Below, piece by piece: positions 1 through 12,544 of a stretch of 64,000 nucleotides of DNA; the first letter of the stretch is position 1, and every line of letters begins with the position of its first letter. Below the pieces are notes generated by a model. That model was not told where the DNA came from. It saw only the letters and a list, made by a program, of their open reading frames with translations, and did no database searches. This stretch comes from Benincasa hispida (Eukaryota > Streptophyta > Magnoliopsida > Cucurbitales > Cucurbitaceae), in contig NC_052355.1 of the NCBI RefSeq assembly GCF_009727055.1, forward strand, positions 7,990,990 through 8,054,989, in the 5' to 3' direction. The translations under genes were made by a program, and so were the position numbers.

Positions 1-536
1 TTAAAACTGCGAATATTGAAACTAAAAGAAAAATAATTTCTTTAAGTAACAATACATATCTTTGACATTTAAGATTATGTCATATACATCTCGATAGGAT
101 TGGGAGACTGATAAAGAATGGACCTCTAAGTGAGTGAGAAAATGATTCATTACCTCCATGTGAATCCTGTCTTGAAGGAAAAATTATTAAAAAACCTTTT
201 AATAGAAAAGGTTATAGATTCAAAGAGTTCTTAGAGCTCATACATTCAGATCTTTGTGGTCCAATGAATGTAAAAGCTCGAAGAGGGTACGAATACTTCA
301 TCTCTTTCATAGATGATTATTCGATTTATGGTTATTATACCTAATGGGAAATAAGTCTGAAGTCTTTGAAAAGTTCGAGTACAAGGTTGAAGTTGAAAAT
401 CTGTTAGGCATAATGATTAAAACACTTTGATCAGATCAGGGTGGAATGTACATGGATTTAAAATTCCAAGACTATATGATCGAACATGGAATTCAATCCC
501 AATTTTCAACACCTGGTACACCTAAGCAGAACAATA
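1..536 (+). pseudogene. Ty1/copia pol fragment: GAG-pre-integrase and integrase core
   Basis: The decayed frame reads LDRIGRLIKNGPL, PPCESCLEGKIIKKPFNRKG, then HSDLCGPMNVKARRGYEYF with SFIDDYS, and SDQGGMYMDLKFQDYMIEHG followed by QSQFSTPGTPKQNN. These are the zinc-finger/GAG-pre-integrase part and the integrase core of a plant copia element (first catalytic Asp in HSDLCGP; second expected in S-D-R/Q-G-G). Stops and frame changes occur near 130, 345 and 430, so it is dead. It breaks off after the G-T-P-x-Q-N motif, where another LTR is inserted; the same element resumes at 3337. Confidence 0.85.
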
Positions 537-1068
537 ATAAACTAACATCTGAGGTAGAGACATATAGGTAGATCACATTTAAGTGATAACGTAATGGTCT
601 GTAGTAGATAGATAAGGCTGGGTACCCTATCTTGGTGACACTACGAATATGACCCGCTTTGTAGATGTTACAATTGTAGTAAAGTGCTACAAATGATTTG
701 ATCCTGATCATTCAGGTAGAGGCACGTGAGTGGGGATGTTCTATGCAAAAGGGATTTGTAATAAGACCAGACCACAAAATGAATAGTCTCATTATATAAC
801 ACCGTTAATAATAAATACTTACATTTCACCAGGATGACAATAAGAAGACTTGAATCCTAAGTGAGTTGCGAACTCCTGCCTATGAAGGTGGTCCTTTGTT
901 TGTATGGGTGAGAGTAGCAAGATCACCGACTCAATAAGCCTACCATTTTGGAGATTCGTCTGATTGGGCAACTGGGAACACGACTACACAAGACAGAATT
1001 CACTCATTCTCTAATGTCGGGGTAAATAGATAGATTGCTCCCTTAGGGGCTGATTTTGGGGCTTGAAC

Positions 1069-1190
1069 AATGCTCCGACTACTGAAGGACGCACACGTGA
1101 GGCTCGCAACATTGCAACGTTGTGACTGCAGTATATATAATTCTCTTCGATTTAAGGAAGAAACAGACACCTACATTCGAGCTTCCAGTC
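1069..1190 (+). repeat. Direct repeat copy 1 with TATA-like box
   Basis: Starts AATGCTCCGACTACTG and ends ATTCGAGCTTCCAG; contains TATATATAA at 1132-1140. Copy 2 is at 1549-1660. Confidence 0.7.
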
Positions 1191-2389
1191 GACTTTTCCC
1201 CTCTCTTATCTCTTCCAATTTCTTCTTTGGGTGTTTCTTTAGTAGTTAATCGAGTAGCTGCCGGTTTGTAGCTTCTCATTGATAACACAAAAATATGTTA
1301 TTTTCCTCTTTTTAACTCTAGGTCGTTACTATGTTTAATGTGTTTATTTAATGATTTTATAAGTATCAAGCATCTTTGAGGTGGAATTAGTCGTTATGAG
1401 CTATTCGAGGTTAATTTGGGGCAATTAGAAGTTAATTTGAGCAATCAAACTTCAAAAGGACGTGAAAGGATAAAATGGCCCTAGATAGAGTGTTGCAACG
1501 TTACAAGGCAGTAGCTGCCTATTTCGTGAAGAAACAGGGTAGCGTTGTAATGCTCCAACTATTGATGGACGCGCTCACGAGGCGTGACGCTGTGGCTGCA
1601 GTATATATAATTCTCTTCGATTTAGGGCAGAAATAGACACCCACATTCGAGCTTCCAGCTGATTTATGGGTTTCAATCTGAGTTTCACATTTATAAATTG
1701 CATGATTTTATTTTTGACTGACGATTAATGATTTATTGTGTGATTTGAATGCTTGGAGATTGGCTTGTAATATGTGACATTTAATTATAGGTTAATCTCA
1801 AAGGAAGCAATAGGTTAGTTAGGATTGCAATTCGTTGTCTATAATGAATAGTAATTTGTCCTATTGACCTAGAGAGAAATCACATTGAATGTTTGATTAT
1901 ACGTTAGAAGTCGAACACTCACCTTAGCGCCATCCTTAGAACTTAATGCAATTTATCAATTTTTATGGAGCGGATCCGTTTTCTATGCATTTCGATTAAT
2001 TAAATAATTAGGGTCGTTGGTTAGGATCCCAATTAATTGGGCTAAGCATAAACAAGGAGTTTAAGTCATATGTTGGTTCAATGATCTTAATTACATTGGG
2101 TGAATCCATCCCTATGAGCTAAGACATCTCGATTAGTCACGTTTCTATCTTTACTTTTCTTACACTTTATTTCTTTTATGCACTTTCCTATTTCATCCAC
2201 ACCAAACCCCCACATTTTACCTCTTTAACTAAAAACGAGCTTCGATGAACTTTTCTTCCACACTTCTCTCAAGTTCGACACCGGACTTGCCGCTTATACT
2301 ACTAGTTAGTATAAGTAATTCGTTTGGTAATTTATAAATTTTATTTTTGTAGCAAGAATTTACGGGTCACGGTAAACTCAGAGCTTACC
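1072..2389. mobile_element. Foreign segment in a copia LTR, possible gypsy LTR fragment with duplicated TATA block
   Basis: This 1.3-kb stretch is absent from the sister LTR copies. It carries two directly repeated blocks (1069-1190 and 1549-1660). Its right part (2275-2330: GACACCGGACTTGCCGC, then TATACTACTAGTTAGTATAA) resembles the 3' end of plant Athila/Tat-type gypsy LTRs as I remember them. No coding region. Classification is tentative. Confidence 0.4.
1549..1660 (+). repeat. Direct repeat copy 2 with TATA-like box
   Basis: Starts AATGCTCCAACTATTG and ends ATTCGAGCTTCCAG; contains TATATATAA at 1602-1610. Matches 1069-1190 with substitutions and small indels. Confidence 0.7.
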
Positions 2390-3336
2390 AGAGTGTAGCT
2401 GTTGATCTTTAATAGAGTGACGACAATTAATGGATGTTGGATTATTTAATTAAAGAAGTTTAATTAATTATCCGAGTAGCACTGGACTTCAATCTATAGG
2501 TTCATAAGATCCCTTCTGTAGCTCAACATGGATTATTGAGAATTAGTTTTGGATTAATTTGAATTGTTCAAATTAATTGAGGGAATTAATTATATGTGAT
2601 ATAATTAATTTAAATTATTTATATCATATAATGTATTTGATACATTATAATATAAAGTTTATTTTCAGAGGAATTAAATATTTGAATATGATTCAAATAT
2701 TAATTGTATGGATGAAATTCATATAATTAAATTTAATGTGAATTATATTTAAACTAAATACCAGTGGTTATCATATATATATATATATATATATATAAAT
2801 TAATTAAATTATTTTTTAAAATTAAATTTTGAAATTAATTTAGGAGGGAGTTGTAACTCCCTCCCCTTCTTTTCTCTCAATCAGACGTGTGTGGGGGAGT
2901 GGCAGTTTTCACGATATTCATCTTCTTCACAAAAGATTACAGGAACTCTCTCCCCCAACGAAATTTTCCTTTCTGCGTATTTTTCTTTCATTCCTCTTAA
3001 TTCTTCTCCCCATCTTCCCAAAATATAGTAGAGCCCGCTCACTCTTGCTAATTCTCAACCTCTACAGAGAATACAAGAGATTCTCTTGTGGTGGTGGCCA
3101 CTTAGTTTTTGTTCTATTTGGGATTCTAGAACGAGGAGAGTTCGTGATCAGTTCGAGGGATTTTGTGAAGATCATGTTCTTCAAGGGTAAGTTGTTTTCT
3201 CTTCCTTAATTCCCTCTTTATAGCATGCTGTAACTTTTATTATTATGCGTAATTCTTGTTCTCTGTAAGTTTAATTATATGAAATCTGAACATTGGGAAC
3301 GATTGCACTTCCATTGCGGACCTCACGGTTCTTTCA

Positions 3337-5441
3337 TAATGAGCTATGCTCAATTGCCTAGCTCGTTTTAGGGGTATGCAGTAGAGATTGCAGTTCACAT
3401 CTTGAATAATGTCCTCGAAAAGTATTTCTGAAACACCTTTCGAGTTATTGAGGGTGCATAAACCCAATTTACATTACTTCAAAATCTTGAGTTGTCCTGC
3501 ACATGTGTTAGTGATAAATTGTAAGAAGTTGGAACCTCGTTCAAGGTTATGCCAATTTGTTGGTTACCCTAAGGAAAACGAGAGGTTTTCTATTGTACGA
3601 TCATCAAGAAAATAAGATTTTTGTATCGAAAAATGCTACATTCTTGGAGGAAGACCACATGAGAGATCATAAACCACGGAGCAAATTAGTATGAAATGAA
3701 GCTACTGAAGAATCAACCAGGGTTGTTGATGGTAGCTAGTCCTTCATCAAGAGTTAATGAAAAAGCCATCACTTCAAGTCAATCTCGTCCTTCTTAATCG
3801 TTGAGAGTGTCTCGATGCAGTGGATGGGTTGTATCATAACTTGACCTTTACTTGGATTTAATTGAGACTCAAGTTTTCATACCAGATGATTGCATTGAGG
3901 ATCGATTGTCCTATAAACAGGCAATAAATGACATAGACAAGGGCCAATGGGTCAAAACCACGGACCTTGAAATAGAGTCTATGTACTCTTAGTCAATATG
4001 AGAGCTTGTAAATCTACTGAAGAGGTTAAACCTATAGGTGTAAATGGATCTATAAAAGAAAGAGAGATGTAGTTGGGAAGGTACAAACCTTCAAAGCTTG
4101 TAGCAAAGGGTTATACCCAGAGGGAAGGGATTGACTATGAGAAAACTTTTTCCCCTATTGCTATGCTTAAGCCTATAAGAATTCTCTTATCTATAGCCAT
4201 ATATTATGATTATGAGATATGACAAATGGATGTCAAGACTGCTTTTCTGAATAGTAATCTTGTAGAGAACATCTTTACGTCTCATCTGAGGGGTTCGTAA
4301 CCTAAGGTTAGGAGCAAAAATTTTGTAAGCTAAATCAATCCATTTATGGGTTGAAGCAAGCGTCCAGATCTTGAAACATTGGATTTGATACTAAGATTAA
4401 ATCTTTTGGCTTTGATCAAAACGTTGATGAACCTTGTGTCTACTATAAAATCATCAATGGTGAAGTAGCTTTCTTAGTACTTTACGTGGACGATATCCTA
4501 CTCATTGGGAATAATGTAGGGTTTCTTACTGATATTAAAAATTGGCTGGAAGCCCAATTCCAGATGAAATATTTGAGATAGGCGTAGTGTGTACTTGGGA
4601 TCTAAATTATTAGGGATTTCAAGCAACTTATATCGACAAAATGTTGACTTGATATTTGATGTAGAACTCTAAGAATTGTTTATTAACATTCAGGCACGGG
4701 ATTCACTTGTCTAAGAAACAGTGTCCTAAGACACCTCAAGGAGTTCAGGATATGAGACCTATTCCCTATGCCTCAGCTATAGGTAGCTTAATGTATGCTA
4801 TGCACTACACTAGGCCAAATATTTATTATGCAATTGGAATAGTCAGTAGGTACCAATCCAATGCAAGGCTAAACCACTGGATAGTGGTTAAGAATATCAT
4901 CAAGTATCTTAGGAGAATGAGGGACTACAAACTGTTATATGGGTCTAAGGATTTGATCCTTACGGGATACATCGACTATGATTTCCAAACTTTCAAGGAT
5001 TCTAGGAAATCCATGTCAGGATCAGGATTTACCTTAAACGGGGGAGCTGTAGTAAGACATAGCATCAATAAGGGATTCATTGTAGACTCCACTATGGAGG
5101 CCAAATATGTAGCTACTTGTAAAGCAATAAAGGAAGCAGTTTGGCTTAATAAGCTCCTAAGTGATTTGGAAATGGTTCCAAATATGGGCTTGCCCATCAC
5201 CTTATATTTTGACAACAATGGGGCATTAGTCAACTTTAAAGAACCTTACAATCATAAACGAGGAAAACATACTGGGAAGAAGTATCATTTGATACGAGAT
5301 ATTGTACAACAAGGAGATGTGATTGTTACAAAGATCACTTCGGAGTACAACATTGTTGATCCATTTATGAATGCTCTCTCGGCTAAAGTTTTTAAGAGTC
5401 ATCTAGAGAGTCTAGGTCTACGAGACATGTACATTGTATAA
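3337..5441 (+). pseudogene. Ty1/copia pol remainder: integrase C-terminus, reverse transcriptase, RNase H
   Basis: Continues the element broken at 536. It reads SYAQLPSSF and VHILNNV (integrase C-terminal region), SRLCQFVGYPKE, then RT with QMDVKTAFLN (about 4230) and the catalytic block FLVLYVDDILLIGNN (YVDD at 4483-4494). From 4707 to 5441 one frame stays open for 244 codons and gives the copia RNase H: S-A-I-G-S-L-M-Y-A, then DSTMEAKYVATCKA-KEAVWL, LYFDNNGA and KKYHLIRDIVQQGDV. Upstream parts contain many stops and frameshifts, so no functional polyprotein remains. Its 3' LTR follows at 5575. Confidence 0.9.
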
Positions 5442-5559
5442 TCTAAGGTAAGTGGGAGATGTATAATGGGTATAAGGATGCCTTAGTTTATTGTATTTAT
5501 TTACCATTCCCGTTGCTTTGGATAGTGATATTATGTACATCCCACTAACTAGAATTTTA

Positions 5560-5574
5560 ATTCAAGTAGGAGTT
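5560..5574 (+). other. Polypurine-tract-like site before the LTR
   Basis: The sequence TTCAAGTAGGAGTT immediately precedes TGTTGGG. Plant copia elements commonly have AAGTGGGAGA-type tracts here. A second similar tract (AAGTGGGAGAT) occurs at about 5451-5461. Confidence 0.5.
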
Positions 5575-7524
5575 TGTTGGGTTTTATGCCCTAAAACTCG
5601 TAAATAATAAATGTAATTAACTGACCATTTTCAATAAAGAGTTATCAATGTTATTTCGTCAATGAAGAGCTATTGATTTTATTTCAATAAACATTATTGA
5701 TTGTGTTATATTCTATTTTGTCTTAATTACCCTAATTTCAATTAATAACCCTAATTTCAATAAACTAATATCCAAGACTATCTTATAAGTCTTGAACATT
5801 ATGTAGAGACATATAAGGATCAATGTTCAAGATACAACCTAAATGGGTCTATAGTAAGGGATAAGGTTGGGTACCTTATCTTGGTGACACTATGGATACG
5901 ACCCACTTTGTATTTTACACAAATGCAATGATCCAACGTGTTCGTGTAGTTAATATGCGAATAAGAGTATCCTATGCAATGAGTTTGCATAAGATTGGAC
6001 CGTGAAATAGTAACCACTAGATGTAACACCCTTGACTAGTTAGATTTCTATTTTAATAGGATGACCTAGGCAACTTAGTCTTAATCCTGAGTATATTATG
6101 AACTTCTGTTCATGAGAGATTGTCCTTTGAATTTTATAGGTGAGAGTGTCCAGTTCACCGACTCAATAAGCTTACCATTTTGGGGACAAGACCGATTGAG
6201 GAACTGGAACATAATAATACAAGATGGAATTCACTCATTCTCGACTTTAGGGTAAGTGAATGAGTTTCCCTCACGTGGTGTCTCTTAGACTTGAACAAAT
6301 GGCCCTACTCTTTCATTGACTCGAGAGAGGTTTCTGTTTAATGGTTGGACCATAAACAAGTTGTTCATTGGAGGAGCACTAGTACTTAAGGATACAAAGG
6401 TAACCCAATGGTAAAATGGTAATTTGACCCAATTAGCGTTACGAACACTCGTGAAGGACTAACTTGTTTTAATTGGTCTATATCCGTAGACACAGAAATA
6501 TATCTGTAGTGAGAAGAGTGCGTCTGTGGGTCTTTAGTGGAGTGTACCTACAATTAATGAATATTGATTAATTTGGTTAATGAGTTTACCAATTAATCTC
6601 ACGTCGTTGGAGCTTTTGATCTGTAGGTTCATAAGGTTCCCTTGTTAGCTCACTAAAGGATATTAATGAGGAATAATTTGAATTGTTCAAATCAATTGAG
6701 GAAATTGTATATTGATATGATTAATATATAGTTAATTATAGATGTGATCCATAATTCAAATTATGTAAGAGATCTATATTTGATGAGACTCAAATATTAG
6801 ATTTATATGAATTGGATTCATATAGAGATGTATACATATAAGTATGTAATATTTATATGTTAATTAACTCTATATTAAATATGATTTGATATAGTTACTT
6901 AATTGATTAATAAATGATTAATTAATTGATTAATAAATGATAGAGAGGTGGAAGAATATAAACATGTGATGTTTATATATTAATTAATTAACTATATATT
7001 AAATTAGATTTAATATGTGGTTATTTAATTAATGTGCCAATTAGTTAAATAAGGTGTTATTTGATTAATTGACATTAAGGGTAAAAAGGGAATTATTTGG
7101 AGAAAGGGTAAGCATTTCTCCGTATATAATAATCTTATTAGCCCATTTAGGGCAGGAATTGATTTTGTAAATCAAAACCTTAGCCACCAAAATGAATTCT
7201 TGTCTACACTTTCTCTACAATCTCTCTACCTCTTCATCTTCCAAGGGTTGGAGACTACTAGTCTAACTCTTGGAATTCTTAGAGAATAATAAGCCATTCT
7301 TGGGGTAGTGTTGGTGATCGTTGAAAAGACGTTCGTGTGGAGATCAAGGGAAATTCTGAGAGGTCGGAAGTCTACAAAGGTAAAAATCGTTTTTCCTTTT
7401 TCCCACTTCTTCATAAAGCATATTGTAAAATTTAATGTATGATATTTATCCTTCTGTTCTATGTTTTGCTTGTTGTTTTTGTTTCTTATAAAATGGAAAA
7501 AAGGAATAAAAGACGATCCTAACA
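5575..7524 (+). mobile_element. Copia LTR, 1950 bp
   Basis: Begins TGTTGGGTTTTATGCCC and ends GATCCTAACA, giving the short inverted repeat TGTTGGG/CCTAACA. It follows a copia RNase H and a purine tract, so it is the 3' LTR of the upstream element. It is also followed by a primer-binding-like site, leader and gag start, so it doubles as a 5' LTR (tandem arrangement). Related to the LTRs at 27974-29839 and 54532-56471. Confidence 0.85.
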
Positions 7525-7552
7525 CTTCTGCTCGGGATTTGATTCACTTCAA

Positions 7553-7567
7553 TTGGTATCATAGCCA
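7553..7567 (+). other. Primer-binding-site-like sequence (tRNA-iMet type)
   Basis: TTGGTATCATAGCC resembles the TGGTATCAGAGC complement of initiator tRNA-Met used by plant copia elements, with one substitution. It lies 28 bp after the LTR end, farther than usual. Confidence 0.55.
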
Positions 7568-9520
7568 ATTTATTACATTTTTTTTTCACATTTTAGAGAT
7601 AAAAATCAGTATAGAAAGGTGCGTATTAAATCTGCATTTTGAATGTGAGGTTTGCAATATTAGATGTTCAAATTTTTAGGCACTTAGTTTACGTTTTAAT
7701 CCTTCTAAAATGTAAGGGCTCAATGTTTTTTGATATTTATGTTTTGCTATCGAGTTTGTAAGTCCGTGTCGATCGAGGAGCAAGTGTTGTTGAAGAGATT
7801 AGTGAGAAAACGGATGTGTTCAGTCCAAGTTCGAGGCAAAATGATGTAAAAAGGGAGCATTATGGATTGCAATGTTGCAATGCTACTATAAAAGTGTTGC
7901 GACGCTAGGAGTTCAAGGGAGACATAATTCATCCGTAGTGTTGCAATGCTCCAAACTTCATAGGCGCGCGTGTGTGGAGTCTGGTGGTCATGGGTTTGAG
8001 CCTCCATTCTGTGTGTGCAGTAGTTTTTTTTCTTAATATATGTAATTTTATTTAATTTTATTAATTATGTCAATATAGTTATATTAATTTAATTAATTTT
8101 TAGGGTGCCAAAATTTGGTCCAATATTTGCTGTTTTAATTTATTATGCATTGGATGTATGTTTAAATTAATGTTTGAATTTATATTACAAAATGTATGTC
8201 ATATAGATTCAAAATCCCAACTTATGATAAACATATTCATGCATCATGATTAAATATAAGTGTTATATTTTATAGATGTATGATTAAATTAGCATGCCCA
8301 TGTATCATAATATAAGAGATATTTTTTAAGTATGATTAATTAAGCATGCTCATGCATCACATAAAGTTATAAATGTTATAATATATGGTGGATTGATGAA
8401 TATGTATGTTTATTTTTCATGGATGGAAAATATAAATGTTATATTTTTCCAATGAAAATGAATCTTGTGTTGAGCATGACACTACTTAGATAAATATAAG
8501 CATTATATTTGATCAACGCCATTAGATGCAAATGGCGTTAATCAAATATAATGAATGTTCTGTCTAAGCGGGGGTATTTAAGCTGATGAAAAAGAAACAC
8601 CTCCACCTGACCTGAAGGTGAATTGGGCAAATATTTTATAAGAATGCAATGGATGATTGATTTTATTGAAAAGATTAATAAATAAAATCAAGTATTGTTA
8701 AATCATTCAATATAAATGTTATATTTAGATAATTAAGAAGGACTTAAATAGATTCATTAGCGGACGTTTAGCTAAGTATAATAAAACCCTAAAATAATAG
8801 AATACTTTAGTGGGAGAAAAATGGTATATGAAATATATCAATTTTTAGCTCTTATGTTCCTAAGAATTCACACCGTGAGATTCACGCTCGGCTTCGTGTC
8901 GTCCTAAACACGACCTTCCTTCAAAAAGTGTTTGCATGAGTCAATACCAAGGTGAATAGGAAAAGTATTCATAGTAAGTGGGAGAAGGACGTGTGTCAAC
9001 GTATCCTATGGTCTTCTCCATTAGGTTGCATCATGAGAGTCTTATGGTTCGCCTGCGTGTCATCCTGATGCGACCATCCCTTCGGAGGGCTTGATCATAA
9101 GGTTCGGAACAAGGCAAACTCTAGTAATAGATAGAGTTTCTTAGGTTAATCTTCAACCATTGTCTTTCCTCATGGTAGCCTATTGAAGCGTACCACTGGG
9201 ATCCGAAAAATAGTAGAGTCACACTTACCCGATGAATTGAGCTAGTTAATAAATCCTTGGTCAAACAACTAGCTAAGAACTATAGGAATAAGATTGGTAT
9301 TAGTAATTAACTAAGATTGTCTCAATTAAGGGGAAAGGTATCTGATCACCCTTCAGTGGTTGTTGCCCTAAACCTCTAAAGTATCGTTGCAAAAACTAAA
9401 TCAACAGTTTAATAGGGTTCTTTGATTACTTGTTTCCACTAAATTGATTGAATACTTGTTTTTGAAGTGGGCTAAGACAAATATAACTAAAACGGTCAAT
9501 TGTTTATTATCCGTTTCAGC
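7568..9520 (+). mobile_element. Copia leader between PBS and gag, non-coding
   Basis: About 1.95 kb with no supported reading frame. It contains GTTGCAATGCT-like motifs (7868-7950) and AT-rich repeats, and leads directly into a gag start. Read as the untranslated leader of a copia element by position only. Confidence 0.5.
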
Positions 9521-9753
9521 ATGTCTTCCATAATTATTTCCTTGTTTAAGAACGAAAAATTAACTAGTGAAAATTATGCAACGTGAAAATTTAACTTGAA
9601 TAGGATTCTAGTTATAGATGATCTACGATTTGTCCTAACGGAGGAATATTCTCCAATCCCCACTCTTAATGTATCCTAAGCGTTGAAGGATGCTTATGAC
9701 CCATTGGATAAAGACCAATGACAAGGCTTGAGTCTATATCTTAGCATGTTGAT
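9521..9753 (+). pseudogene. Ty1/copia gag, N-terminal fragment
   Basis: The ATG at 9521 opens MSSIIISLFKNEKLTSENYA, then KFNLNRILVIDDLRFVLTEE. This is the conserved start of plant copia gag (usual pattern: L-x-G-x-N-Y-x-x-W-K-x-N-L-N-x-I-L-x-x-x-D-L-R-F-V-L). The Trp after NYAT is a stop (TGA). After a frame change, WIKTNDKA and VYILAC match the next gag block. The reading then stops abruptly at about 9753, where MULE transposase sequence in the opposite strand begins. Confidence 0.8.
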
Positions 9754-11215
9754 AGGACTGACTCCATCGCTCAAGCCCGATTCATTCCAAATATCTTCCA
9801 AGGACCAATTTTTTACTCTCACTATTTGGTCCCATAAACTTTGAACTAGACTCTTTGTACGCTCTGACAGCATTGTCAAACAACTTGCTCACTATTCTGT
9901 CCTTGAAGTCCTTGTCAATGTTCCTCTATAGGTGGTATGCACATAAACCATGAATGTCTCTGTAAAGACAACACCCACTGCATACGTAATGGTCTAGTGA
10001 CGATCTGAAACAAAGCACAAGTCAAGACAATCTTCAATTGCCTTTTTCAGGTTCATCATGAACATGTACATGAGGCATTAGTCTTAGTGTCTATAATAGC
10101 ATATGCCAATGGGTACAATGATCACCATTTATGGAAACACTAACAAACATTGTGCCCTCGTATTTACCCTTTAAGTGAGTACTGTCTACAATAATAACTG
10201 GACGAAAATTCTTAAACCCTCAAAGACAAGGCCCCAATTCCATGAACAAACACTTGGTGTACTGGCCATCATTAAGCTCAATCTCGAAATACGTATAGGG
10301 ATTTTCTTTCTTTAAAGCTTCACCATATTCATTCAATAGATCATATGATTCCTCGAGAGTTTCCCTCACAAGCCTGAATGTAATTTCCCTCACACATCAT
10401 GTGTTATCGTAGCTAATATTAACTCCATACTCTTGTCATAGGTCCACAATTATGTTGTGAAGTTTTTTGGCACGACCAACACCAAAATTGTCCTCTATCA
10501 GTTGACCAACTACAAATGGGCTTGTTTGGCTGTGATCGTGGTTCAAAAAATCAATGGAGCATGTTTGAACAATGGTGTATTATGTAATCTTAAATATGTC
10601 ACATCATTTCATTTTAACCGCACGGACTGCCCACTTACAAGTCTCATGGATACACCTCACAATGTACAATTTTTTAATTGATTTTTGAACCTGCATCTCA
10701 AATTTTTCCTCAATCGCTAGCATAGATAGCCTCATCTTCACATCATCCTTTGAGAAGAATATTTGCCCCACCTCGACATTCAGACCAGAAGAGGAAAGTG
10801 GCTGCATAATATGGTTTCCTATCTGAACGGTAGTAACAGATGGTCTATCTCCTGAAGTACCACACCCAGATGGTGTATCAACCCTCCAAGCCACATTTCC
10901 AATGGAATGGCCCAAATCATTATGAAGAATTAAAGTTTCAAGGGTCGCAATAAAGTTAGAAGGAAAACTCGATGTCGAATTCATATCTAACCCCATAATA
11001 TGCGTACTCTCATCTTCTAAAGAACCACATCCAACATCCTCGAAAGTAATCTCCTCACCATAACCAACACCATTCAAATTAAGATCATTATCTGTGGGTG
11101 TTTCCTCTCTAGGGACTCGAACCCTCTTTCGGCTAGTATTATATTGTGTAATACCTGAATCACATGGATTAGTATCGTCATTTCCCATAGAGACCATGGA
11201 AGGGAAAATCTCCAA
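9754..11215 (-). pseudogene. Mutator-like (MULE) transposase relic
   Basis: Read on the minus strand from 11215. The first 203 codons are open: a variable N-terminus, then IFFSKDDVKMRLSMLAIEEK with FEMQVQKSIKKLYIVRC and CKWAVRA, the MuDR DNA-binding region with its C-x-x-x-C-x-W signature. Further on, in broken frames, come YGEALKKENP, FEIELNDGQY, FMELGPCL, RPVIIVDSTHLKGKYEG (first catalytic Asp region), FVSVSINGD, and near the left end AYKESSSKF and GLERW. The C-terminal SWIM zinc finger is missing, because the sequence stops at the copia gag junction. Frameshifts and stops make it non-functional. Related to, but distinct from, the MULE at 31.76-38.55 kb. Confidence 0.8.
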
Positions 11216-12544
11216 CTCACAAACAATGTTTTGTTTTGTCTGCTATTCTGTCTAGATTTCGTCTACAATCATGTCTTCATGGTTTTTCTCAACACTGACA
11301 AAAATCCAAGGTCTATTGCGATCCCACTCAACTAACAGAAATATAATATCATTGTCATCCTTTAGGTATACCGCAGGTCCACGAGTCCAACTTATATTGA
11401 ACCCTTATTATAATGTTGAATTAAGATGAATTGACTCCTATTATTTCATACCACGGTTTTTCAATTCTTGGTACTTCAATGTGCTTGGCACCATGATGCC
11501 CTTAAGAATACCTTCATCATAGTATTTTTTTGTTTTCATCCCATTTTCTACCATGCCAAATGAATAGTTGCTTTCCATCCATCTTCAAAATAGAAAACAA
11601 GAAAAGATAAATACAAAATTTAGATATTTGTATAAATCTCGCTTCTTGCTACAAACTCGCCTTCACACTCTCGCTACCAGGTTCTCGCTCTCACTCCACA
11701 CTACACCAAGTTTCCCAAACTTGTGTCCCACTCTTGACGCTCACTTTCTCACATCTAACTCTAAGTAGTCGATCATAATCTCTCTATCCCATGACCCACT
11801 CTTCCTACTCGCTAATGATCATGTCAGCTCACACCCAATAGAGAAATATGTGGGGTTCTACTTTTACTTACTTGGCATTTGAAGCTACTTGGCGAAAATG
11901 CCGATTTCTTCAATCTTGCTGATTCTTGTTTGCAGCTTGGACGTATGGGTTTTTTCACCAAATTTGGGACGTTCCATATGTGAGGTTTTCTCTTTAGTTT
12001 TTTTTTGGTGTTTGGTTTGATTGGTTCTATGCTCATAAACAAATCTGGCTAAATAATTTACTTAATTTACTCAAATTGATTTGAAAGTAATGAGTGAATT
12101 TTCAGATTGATTGATGTGTAGCGCGTATTAATTACCAAAAAATTTGCTGATGAGGAGTGCGAGTGAGAATGGAGACTAGTAAATGGGAGGTGAAAGCGAG
12201 TAAATTCAACAAATTGACCGACATGGATACGAGAGTTGAGAAGCAAGAGCTGGCTTTGAGAACCGAGAGTTGGAGTCGATAGTGAAATATGTAGCGCTCT
12301 ACCAATATCTTTTTTGGGGGCGATATGGTAAATTCACAAGCTGCTGACGTAAACAAAAGGCCATATATCATTGAAAATATGGGAAGATGACAGATTTCAT
12401 TAAGGCCTTTGATTTTGGGACATCGTATAGAAATTCCTAGTTTATAAATAATATGAGAATTTTTAATCAATCTAATAAATACAAAAATATAAAGAAATAT
12501 TCCTCAAATTCTCATCATTTTTATATACAACTAGTCACACATTA
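11216..12544. other. Unclassified non-coding stretch, probably MULE 5' region
   Basis: Upstream (minus sense) of the transposase relic. Weak transposase-like reading continues to about 11340. From about 11400 to 12540 I see no coding region and could not match terminal inverted repeats, because the partner end is missing. Confidence 0.3.

Larger units (their letters stand above)
537..3336 (+). mobile_element. Copia LTR (5'-truncated, internally rearranged) inserted in copia integrase
   Basis: Homologous, by reading, to the copia LTRs at 42041-46127 and 46935-48842. Shared landmarks include CTGTAGTAGAT with GATAAGGCTGGGTACC, TGACACTACGAATA, the TTGAATTGTTCAAATTAATT block (2559-2580), GGAGGGAGTTGTAACTCCCTCC (2843-2864), and an end in TTCTTTCA at 3336. 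About 125 bp of the LTR start is missing. Positions 1072-2389 do not match the other LTR copies and replace about 210 bp of them. The flanking copia integrase is missing about 18 codons, so this is not a clean insertion. Confidence 0.75.
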
